A stretch of DNA of 6,203 nucleotides, taken from contig CALFLJ010000053.1 in the NCBI GenBank assembly GCA_937880335.1, forward strand, positions 1 through 6,203, written 5' to 3'. The translations under genes and the position numbers were made by a program. This document shows, one piece after another, positions 1 through 5,133 of this stretch. Source of the stretch: an uncultured Succinatimonas sp. GTDB taxonomy: Bacteria > Pseudomonadota > Gammaproteobacteria > Enterobacterales > Succinivibrionaceae. Every line of letters starts with the position of its first letter. Positions within the stretch are counted from its first letter, which is position 1. The notes beneath the pieces were generated by a model, which had not been told where the DNA came from, made no database searches, and was given only the letters and a program-made list of their open reading frames with translations.

Positions 1-5
1 CTTTT

Positions 6-50
6 CCATAAAAGCTCCATTATAGATCAGTAAAATGGAGCACTTTATGG
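6..50. repeat. Long imperfect inverted repeat (hairpin) at window edge
   Basis: CCATAAA at 6-12 pairs with TTTATGG at 44-50, and GCTCCATT at 14-21 pairs with AATGGAGC at 34-41. That gives 15 base pairs interrupted by a small asymmetric internal loop, closed by a 12-nt apical loop. Neither side is followed by a T-run, so it does not look like a standard rho-independent terminator. It lies beyond the terminator of the GntR gene and could belong to the leader or 3' region of a gene outside the window. Function unknown. Confidence 0.5.
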
Positions 51-60
51 GTTAATAATT

Positions 61-93
61 AAAAAAAAGGCCTATCAGACAGATAAGCCTTTT
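61..93 (-). terminator. Rho-independent terminator of the GntR gene
   Basis: On the minus strand a stem AAAAGGCTTATC / GATAGGCCTTTT (including one T-G wobble) closes a 5-nt loop and runs into eight Ts. It begins about 26 bases after the GntR stop codon. On the plus strand the wobble becomes a C/A mismatch and the T tract is short, so the signal points to the minus strand. Confidence 0.85.
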
Positions 94-119
94 AATATAT
101 GCACACTATAAACTTTTAT

Positions 120-881
120 TTATAAATCTGAGTTTTTTTCACTCGCGATTGAGTTTAACTCCTCGGGAATAAACCATTCGGAGTTTTCTTTGGCAATGGG
201 GATTGAGGTTTGGGTGATCTCAAAAAGATGAACACGCACCGCCTCCATAGCCTCCTGAGCCTCACCTTGTTCAATTAAATCATAGATATGCTGATGCTGA
301 TCTATAAGATTGTCAATTTTAGAAATACGCTGAGTTGAAAGGTAGCGAATTCTATCTAGATTGGCTTTTAAATCCCAGATCACATCCCAAGCCATGCTAA
401 CGCCACATAATTCACATATATGTTTGTGAAATTCATCATCAAGGTCAAGGAAGGTTGCGTCTTTATCCACAAAAGCACTTTCGTCATCAAAAAGCTCTCG
501 CTGGCGCCTTAGTGTGTCTTTCATGCGCTCAAGAGCATTTTGGAAGTTTTGGTCTCTGTTTTTTAAAGCCTGAGCAATAGAGTTCATTTCAATTGAACTT
601 CTTAAAAAACATGTTTGCTGAAGGTTTACAAGAGATATTTTTGTTACATATGAGCCAATTTGAGGGTATACCTCAACTAAACCACAACGCTTAAGATGGA
701 ATATAGCCTCACGAACAGGCTGTCTTGAAACTTTAAAGTGTTTTGACAAGACATTTTCAGAAAGTCTTGTTCCAGGTTTAATGCTTATGTCTGTAATTAA
801 ACGTCTTAAAAAGGTATAGATCTGCTTTCCGATAGGAAGCTCTAGATTTAATTTAAGTTCGGGAAGTTTTATACCTTTCAT
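120..881 (-). CDS. GntR-family transcriptional regulator, FCD (FadR-like) subgroup
   Basis: Predicted cytoplasmic DNA-binding repressor or activator of 253 residues. Residues about 18-83 form a GntR winged helix-turn-helix, with the recognition region LSKHFKVSRQPVREAIFHL at 45-63 and the wing around EVYPQIGSYV. Residues about 90-225 are an all-helical FCD domain. The pattern DxxxH (D148, H152), H198 in DQHQHIYDLI and H218 in VRVHLF matches the metal-binding ligands of FCD proteins, whose effectors are usually small carboxylic or sugar acids. The start ATG at 879-881 has a weak GGAA upstream. It is a separate unit, with the purB terminator behind it, its own terminator at 61-93 and a 20-bp palindrome about 73 bases upstream that may be its operator. 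In E. coli phoPQ follows purB, so this gene is a local difference. The family is certain; the effector and target genes cannot be read from the sequence. Confidence 0.93.
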   Translation of the reverse strand: MKGIKLPELKLNLELPIGKQIYTFLRRLITDISIKPGTRLSENVLSKHFKVSRQPVREAIFHLKRCGLVEVYPQIGSYVTKISLVNLQQTCFLRSSIEMNSIAQALKNRDQNFQNALERMKDTLRRQRELFDDESAFVDKDATFLDLDDEFHKHICELCGVSMAWDVIWDLKANLDRIRYLSTQRISKIDNLIDQHQHIYDLIEQGEAQEAMEAVRVHLFEITQTSIPIAKENSEWFIPEELNSIASEKNSDL

Positions 882-910
882 AAAATTTTTCCATAAGTAT
901 TTTATATTTG

Positions 911-951
911 ATTATAGATTATTATTTAAATAAAAACGTAATATAGATCAA
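911..951 (-). promoter_or_regulatory. Candidate promoter region of the GntR gene
   Basis: Two alternatives are visible on the minus strand. TTGATC (946-951) is followed after 17 bases by TAAATA (923-928). Alternatively a perfect TATAAT lies at 911-916 without a good -35 box. Both would place the 20-bp palindrome at 954-973 just upstream. The region is very AT-rich, so chance matches are likely. Confidence 0.3.
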
Positions 952-953
952 AG

Positions 954-973
954 TTTGTATACTAGTATACAAA
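954..973. promoter_or_regulatory. Perfect 20-bp palindrome, probable operator of the GntR regulator
   Basis: TTTGTATACTAGTATACAAA is a perfect palindrome centred on CTAG. It contains two copies of the self-complementary hexamer GTATAC separated by TA. FCD-type GntR regulators commonly bind palindromes with GT...AC half-sites, and this one lies about 73 bases before the start codon of such a regulator. There is no T-run and no hairpin loop, which argues for a protein-binding site rather than a terminator. Autoregulation is inference. Confidence 0.6.
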
Positions 974-989
974 AGGCAATTAAGACTAA

Positions 990-1018
990 AAGAATCCGGG
1001 ATAAAATCCCGGATTTTT
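990..1018 (-). terminator. Terminator hairpin at the end of the purB operon
   Basis: AATCCGGGAT (993-1002) pairs perfectly with ATCCCGGATT (1006-1015) around a 3-nt loop, a strong 10-bp GC-centred stem. It starts about 8 bases past the purB stop. On the minus strand the stem is followed by CTTTT, an imperfect T tract. On the plus strand TTTTT follows the CCCGGA arm. It may work in both directions, but only minus-strand genes flank it here. Confidence 0.8.
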
Positions 1019-1025
1019 ATATATT

Positions 1026-2393
1026 TTAGATCTCTTCGGCAAACTTAACGGCTCTACCTATATAACTTGCAGGGGTAAGATCACGTAATTGAGCCTTAGC
1101 TTCCTCAGGAATTTCTAAAGTCTCAAGGAAGTTTAACATGATCTCGCGAGTAACCTTCTGTCCGCGGGTTAAGGCCTTGAGTTTCTCATAAGGGTTAGCA
1201 ATACCGTAACGACGCATTACAGTCTGATATGGCTCTGCTAAAACTTCCCAGTTATTGTCTAACTCATCTTGTGTATGCTGGCAATTAGCCTGTAACTTAG
1301 AGATACCTTTTAAGGTAGATTTCCAAGCTAAGATGGAATAACCAATAGCAACACCTAGGTTACGTAATACAGTAGAGTCGGTTAGATCTCTTTGGAAACG
1401 TGAAATAGGGAGCTTATTGCCTAAGTGAACGAATAAGGCATTAGCAATGCCTAAGTTACCCTCAGAGTTTTCAAAGTCGATAGGGTTGACCTTATGTGGC
1501 ATTGTGGAGGAACCAATTTCACCTGCAATAGTCTTTTGAGTGAAGGTTCCATAAGAGATATAACCCCAGATATCACGGTCAAAGTCGATCATGATGGTAT
1601 TAAATCTGTCGATAGCGGCAAAGAGCTCTGCAATATAGTCATGTGGCTCAATCTGAGTGGTGTAAGGATTGAAAGTAAGACCTAAATCTTCCTCAAAGCG
1701 CTTTGAGAACTGATACCAATCAACCTCTGGGTAGGCTACAGTGTGGGCGTTATAGTTACCAACTGCACCGTTAATTTTACCCATAATCTTAACATCGGCA
1801 ATCATTTCTCTCTGACGGCGTAAACGATATACAACGTTAGCCATTTCCTTACCTAAGGTGGGAGGAGATGCCGGCTGTCCGTGGGTACGGGCTAAAAGCG
1901 GAACACTTGCATACTCATGCGCTAAAGCTGCAATTTCAGAGATGAGCTTATCACACATAGGGATGATAACCTCATCACGGGCAGTCTTAAGCATTAAGGC
2001 ATGAGAGTTGTTGTTGATATCCTCAGAGGTACATGCAAAGTGGATAAACTCTTTTACCTTTGCAATTTCCTCACAAGAGGCGGTCTTGTCCTTTAAGAAA
2101 TATTCAACAGCTTTAACATCGTGATTTGTTACAGCTTCACGCTCTTTAATATTACGAGCATCTTCCTCAGAGAAGTTTTTGATGATGTCGTCAATAAAAG
2201 CGATAGTCTCAGGTGAGAATGCCGGAACTTCCTTAATTTCAGGGCAGGCGGCTAAGTGCTTAAGCCATGTTAATTCAACCTGAACACGGAAACGCATTAA
2301 ACCGTACTCAGAGAAAATAGGACGCAGCTCTGCTGTTTTAGATGCATAACGACCGTCTAAAGGAGAAACGGCGGTAAGTTGAGATAATTCCAT
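1026..2393 (-). CDS. purB: Adenylosuccinate lyase
   Basis: PurB acts twice in purine synthesis: it splits SAICAR to AICAR plus fumarate, and adenylosuccinate to AMP plus fumarate. It is a soluble homotetramer of the fumarase/aspartase superfamily. The protein follows E. coli PurB closely along its whole length. It has THGQPASPPTLGKEMANV with the catalytic His171, the signature GSSTMPHKVNPIDFEN with the catalytic Ser295, and TSEDINN near 122. Two ATGs are adjacent at 2396 and 2393. I chose 2393 because AAGAGG at 2400-2405 is then 6 bases away rather than 3, and because MELS matches the E. coli start and residue numbering. The alternative start adds one Met. It is the last gene of the nudJ-mnmA-hflD-purB operon, about 16 bases after hflD, and is followed by a strong hairpin terminator. 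Confidence 0.98.
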   Translation of the reverse strand: MELSQLTAVSPLDGRYASKTAELRPIFSEYGLMRFRVQVELTWLKHLAACPEIKEVPAFSPETIAFIDDIIKNFSEEDARNIKEREAVTNHDVKAVEYFLKDKTASCEEIAKVKEFIHFACTSEDINNNSHALMLKTARDEVIIPMCDKLISEIAALAHEYASVPLLARTHGQPASPPTLGKEMANVVYRLRRQREMIADVKIMGKINGAVGNYNAHTVAYPEVDWYQFSKRFEEDLGLTFNPYTTQIEPHDYIAELFAAIDRFNTIMIDFDRDIWGYISYGTFTQKTIAGEIGSSTMPHKVNPIDFENSEGNLGIANALFVHLGNKLPISRFQRDLTDSTVLRNLGVAIGYSILAWKSTLKGISKLQANCQHTQDELDNNWEVLAEPYQTVMRRYGIANPYEKLKALTRGQKVTREIMLNFLETLEIPEEAKAQLRDLTPASYIGRAVKFAEEI

Positions 2394-2399
2394 CATATT

Positions 2400-2405
2400 C
2401 CTCTT
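2400..2405 (-). promoter_or_regulatory. Shine-Dalgarno site of purB, deciding the start
   Basis: AAGAGG on the minus strand lies between the hflD stop codon and two adjacent purB ATGs. Its spacing is 3 bases to the first ATG and 6 to the second, which favours the second. Confidence 0.65.
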
Positions 2406-2409
2406 AAAT

Positions 2410-3075
2410 TTAATTTAAAAAACCATTTGCTGCGCCTTGTTTGGCACACTGTACAATTTGTTTGCGGCGGAAAATCAAGAAACGACGACGTCCACCTAAC
2501 TGACGCCATAAGATCACAGCACGTATGCCACATAAAAGTAAGGCACGAATGCGATCTTGATTTGATTCATCTCGTAAAATCCTCTCCTCTCCATAAATTA
2601 CAAGCTTAGGAAAGTTTGGACTTATAATTGACTGATAGATTTTAGCAAATTCTTTTATGTAATCTTGATTAAGTATTACATCAGGAGATGCATCAAGATA
2701 GTCAGGATTTGCAGCTAAAATTCTCTCTGTAATGCTATCAATGTAATTTCCCATAGCATTGAAGACATCGCTTTTATTCATAACAGATACAGCTAAAGAT
2801 ATAATCTTAAGCGAAATCTGGGTAATCGCTATAGTTTCCTGAGACTTAGAGCTTACGCTTCTGTCAAAACTATCTACAAGCTGTTTAAATCCTGTTATAA
2901 GTTTGCCTGGGGCATAAATATCTTCAACAGTTTTAGGATTTGTAACTACCAGGGCTCTGAAAACACATGATACAGCATGCTCATCCATATAACCTGTGTT
3001 GGCAATACGTGTTATCTGAGAGCTACACTGAAACAGTGCTGCTAAGGCTAAGGTTTCGCCTTTAATATTGGCCAT
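2410..3075 (-). CDS. hflD: High frequency lysogenization protein HflD homologue
   Basis: In E. coli HflD is a membrane-associated all-helical protein that binds phage lambda CII and lowers lysogenization; its host role is not settled. This homologue has 221 residues against about 213 in E. coli. The N-terminal half is divergent. Identification rests on the conserved C-terminal block: IISPNFPKLVIYG (150-162), then RIRALLLCGIRAVILWRQLG (175-194), then a basic stretch RRRFLIFRRKQ (196-206). No signal peptide or clear transmembrane helix is visible. It sits between mnmA and purB exactly as in enterobacteria, which makes the call firm. The AGGAG ribosome site is 6 bases before ATG and overlaps the mnmA TAG stop, suggesting translational coupling. 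Co-expression with tRNA modification and purine synthesis hints at a housekeeping role, but that is inference. Confidence 0.93.
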   Translation of the reverse strand: MANIKGETLALAALFQCSSQITRIANTGYMDEHAVSCVFRALVVTNPKTVEDIYAPGKLITGFKQLVDSFDRSVSSKSQETIAITQISLKIISLAVSVMNKSDVFNAMGNYIDSITERILAANPDYLDASPDVILNQDYIKEFAKIYQSIISPNFPKLVIYGEERILRDESNQDRIRALLLCGIRAVILWRQLGGRRRFLIFRRKQIVQCAKQGAANGFLN

Positions 3076-3084
3076 TTTTTACTC

Positions 3085-4215
3085 CTAATTTAGCGGCTCT
3101 TTAATTGCTTCATCTATAACCGCTCCACCTAAGCAATCCTCTCCTTGGTAGAAAACTACTGATTGACCAGGAGCTACAGCAGCTACAGGATTATCAAACT
3201 TAACTATTAGTTTGTCCGCATCTTTATATATTGTACATGCTTGATCAGGCTGACGATAACGTATTTTACAGGTACACTTAAGTGGAAGAGCCGGTTCTTC
3301 TATAATCCATGTAGGAGATACAGCCTTAAGCCCCTGGGCATAGAGGGCTTTTGCATCATGTCCCTGAGCTACGATAAGTTTATTGTTCTTAATATCCTTA
3401 TCTACGACATACCAAGGCTCGCCTGTACCGTCGTGAGTTCCACCTATGTTAAGACCTTTTCTCTGACCTATGGTAGCATACATAAGTCCTGAGTGTTTTC
3501 CTATAACCTTACCATCTACAGTTACAATAGGTCCTTCCTGAGCAGGCAGATATTGGGATAAAAATTGTCTAAAGCGCTTTTCACCAATAAAACAAATACC
3601 TGTTGAGTCTTTTTTGGTTGCGGTGACCAATCCTCGCTCTTGAGCTAATTTACGCACAAGAGGTTTTTCGATATCACCTACAGGAAAAAGAACTTTTTCA
3701 AGCACATTGTGTTCAATGGCATGTAGGAAATAGCTTTGATCTTTATTATTATCTGTGCCTCTTAAAAGATGTGCATGTGGAAGGTTAAAGCTTCGTCTGC
3801 AATAGTGGCCTGTTGCAATATAATCGGCATTTAAGACCCCTAAGGCATAATCCATAAAGGCCTTAAATTTAATTTCACGATTGCAGAGAATATCAGGGTT
3901 TGGGGTGCGACCTGCTTTATATTCAGATAAGAAGATCTCAAAAACATTATCCCAGTACTCTGCGGCAAAATTGATAGTTTTAAGTTCAATTCCTAATTTG
4001 TCACAAACTCTCTGGGCATCTTCACGATCTTTTGCAGCAGCACAATAAGATTCATTATCATCCTCCTCCCAGTTCTTCATAAAAAGAGCGGTAACCTTCA
4101 TACCATGCTCTTTTAATAAAGCTGCAGAAACAGAGGAATCAACACCACCTGAAAGTCCTACGACAACCTCTTTACCGTAAAGCTCATCATAGGGAATATT
4201 GGCATCAAATTGCAT
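3085..4215 (-). CDS. mnmA: tRNA-specific 2-thiouridylase MnmA
   Basis: MnmA adenylates and thiolates U34 of tRNA-Lys, -Glu and -Gln (s2U34), taking sulfur from IscS through the Tus relay in enterobacteria. This protein has 376 residues, close to the usual 360-370. The ATP-binding PP-loop is SGGVDSS at 22-28. The two catalytic cysteines are Cys111 in TPNPDILCNREIKF and Cys208 in STGICFIGEKRF, matching E. coli Cys102 and Cys199. Other conserved features are FMKNWEEDD (45-53), ATGHY (134-138) and GQRKGLNIGG (250-259). The N-terminus is about nine residues longer than in E. coli, and no internal Met before the PP-loop offers a better start. The ATG follows the nudJ stop by one base (TAA-A-ATG), with AAAGG inside the nudJ end as ribosome site, so translation is probably coupled. 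Its stop overlaps the hflD ribosome site. Confidence 0.98.
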   Translation of the reverse strand: MQFDANIPYDELYGKEVVVGLSGGVDSSVSAALLKEHGMKVTALFMKNWEEDDNESYCAAAKDREDAQRVCDKLGIELKTINFAAEYWDNVFEIFLSEYKAGRTPNPDILCNREIKFKAFMDYALGVLNADYIATGHYCRRSFNLPHAHLLRGTDNNKDQSYFLHAIEHNVLEKVLFPVGDIEKPLVRKLAQERGLVTATKKDSTGICFIGEKRFRQFLSQYLPAQEGPIVTVDGKVIGKHSGLMYATIGQRKGLNIGGTHDGTGEPWYVVDKDIKNNKLIVAQGHDAKALYAQGLKAVSPTWIIEEPALPLKCTCKIRYRQPDQACTIYKDADKLIVKFDNPVAAVAPGQSVVFYQGEDCLGGAVIDEAIKEPLN

Positions 4216-4216
4216 T

Positions 4217-4684
4217 TTATGGCCTTTCTTTGTGGATAATTTCTAAAGGAAAACGCTGTCCTTTAAAGTAATCATCAAAATTACGGCCGACTAAACGAGT
4301 CCGCCATAAGTCTTTCTTTGCGTAAATCTCTTCTTTGCTATACCACTTAACTGCTAATATCTCATGGTCAGGATCGCAAGCTTTTAAAACATCAGGTAAG
4401 TTTTTAATTTTAGCTTCAAAGCAGAAACGATAAATGGTTTCATTTTCTTTTACATAATCATTGATGCTAATTAAGCTTAAAAGCTCAACCTCACAACCTG
4501 TTTCCTCACGCCCCTCGCGCAAGGCAGCTTCGATTATACTTTCGTTTTGCTCAATGTGGCCTGCAGGATTTCCAAAGACCAGACGGTTATCCTGATCCTC
4601 GTTATATTCCTCAACTACAAGATAACGACCTTCATTTTCAATAATGAGGGCGACAGTAGCATAGGGTTTAAATCTTGTGCTCAT
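4217..4684 (-). CDS. nudJ: Nudix phosphohydrolase NudJ
   Basis: NudJ (YmfB in E. coli) is a small cytosolic Nudix hydrolase. It acts on nucleoside di- and triphosphates and on the thiamine precursor HMP-PP. The protein has 155 residues, about the E. coli length, and shares the start FKPxxTVA and the end GQRFPLEII. The Nudix box spans 42-64 (G42, E48, R56, E57, E60, E61, G63), so all metal-binding acidic residues are present. Two positions that are normally bulky hydrophobic are Gly58 and Cys64. The start ATG at 4682-4684 has GGAG 6 bases upstream. It is the first gene of the nudJ-mnmA-hflD-purB operon, with a candidate promoter at 4706-4735. The exact substrate cannot be set from sequence; the name rests on similarity plus gene order. 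Confidence 0.9.
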   Translation of the reverse strand: MSTRFKPYATVALIIENEGRYLVVEEYNEDQDNRLVFGNPAGHIEQNESIIEAALREGREETGCEVELLSLISINDYVKENETIYRFCFEAKIKNLPDVLKACDPDHEILAVKWYSKEEIYAKKDLWRTRLVGRNFDDYFKGQRFPLEIIHKERP

Positions 4685-4705
4685 AAAAATCTCCGTTATC
4701 TTATA

Positions 4706-4735
4706 ATTTTAGCAAAAATAACCAAGATCCCTCAA
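4706..4735 (-). promoter_or_regulatory. Candidate promoter of the nudJ-mnmA-hflD-purB operon
   Basis: On the minus strand TTGAGG (4730-4735) is followed after 18 bases by TAAAAT (4706-4711), preceded by TGC, an extended -10 element. Transcription would start near 4699 and leave a leader of about 15 bases that contains the GGAG ribosome site of nudJ. Confidence 0.55.
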
Positions 4736-4852
4736 TGTATTAGAATAATTGATCTAATAATCTTTAAAAGAGCTCCGCTTAAAAACAAGATTTAATTTAA
4801 AAGCTTATGTTTTTATTTTAAGGAAAGGGTAGAGTTGTAGGAAATAAGATAC

Positions 4853-4929
4853 TGGTGCGCCTGTTCAGACTCGAACTGAAGACCCCTACCGTGTGAAGGT
4901 AATGCTCTAACCAACTGAGCTACAGGCGC
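4853..4929 (-). tRNA. tRNA-Val (anticodon CAC)
   Basis: A complete 77-nt cloverleaf including an encoded CCA end. The acceptor arm GCGCCTG / CAGGCGC is fully paired, T8-A9 follow, and the D stem is GCTC / GAGC. The anticodon stem TTACC / GGTAG contains one T-G pair, and the loop TTCACAC places anticodon CAC (plus strand 4893-4895), which reads GTG. The variable region is 5 nt. The T arm TTCAG / CTGAA has loop TTCGAGT. Discriminator A73 with A35 and C36 fits valine identity. It has its own promoter candidate at 4943-4970. I see no clear terminator between it and nudJ, 168 bases downstream on the same strand, so readthrough into nudJ is possible. Confidence 0.96.
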
Positions 4930-4942
4930 ATAAGGTAGGAAA

Positions 4943-4970
4943 ATATTAGCACCAATTATCTAAATGACAA
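4943..4970 (-). promoter_or_regulatory. Promoter of tRNA-Val
   Basis: On the minus strand TTGTCA (4965-4970, 5 of 6 to consensus) is followed after 16 bases by TAATAT (4943-4948) with an extended -10 TGC. The -10 ends 13 bases before the mature tRNA 5' end, so the precursor leader would be only about 6 bases. Confidence 0.65.
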
Positions 4971-5077
4971 GAAGAAAAATTCATTTTCTAATCAAAACAA
5001 TAAAGATAGATTAAAGCTAGTATTTATCCTGTCATATTTTGCCCTCTTATGGGTCTTTTTCTTAGTAATTGTTTTTT

Positions 5078-5108
5078 TTGTCTTTTGACATTTTTAATTT
5101 GTTAAAAT
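5078..5108 (+). promoter_or_regulatory. Candidate promoter of icd
   Basis: TAAAAT at 5103-5108 is preceded by TGT, an extended -10. The best spaced -35 is TTGTCT at 5078-5083 with a long 19-base spacer. A consensus TTGACA at 5085-5090 is only 12 bases from that -10, too close to pair with it. Placement is uncertain. The short sequence TGTTAAAAT also resembles part of an ArcA site, but that match is weak in such AT-rich DNA. Confidence 0.35.
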
Positions 5109-5133
5109 TCTCCCATTCACAAAGGAGTTTTTC

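Noticed and set aside
665..672. GGTATACC palindrome inside the GntR coding region, similar to the upstream GTATAC units
   Set aside because: Only 8 bp, explained by codons of the conserved wing region (Val-Tyr), and no longer symmetry around it.
2393..2396. Upstream purB start at 2396, adding one Met
   Set aside because: The ribosome site would be only 3 bases away, and family numbering fits the second ATG.
3241..3492. Plus-strand open frame of 83 codons inside mnmA
   Set aside because: Shadow of the mnmA coding sequence on the opposite strand.
4749..4762. TTGATctaaTAATC as a possible FNR site upstream of nudJ
   Set aside because: Only the first half-site fits; the second is shifted and does not give ATCAA.
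4547..4795. Plus-strand open frame of 82 codons over the nudJ start and upstream region
   Set aside because: Antisense to nudJ and its promoter, low-complexity composition, no homology recognised.
5040..5060. GCCC-TCTTAT-GGGT hairpin followed by TTTTT upstream of icd, as a possible attenuator
   Set aside because: The stem is only four pairs with one wobble, and it lies upstream of the better promoter candidate, so it would not be transcribed.
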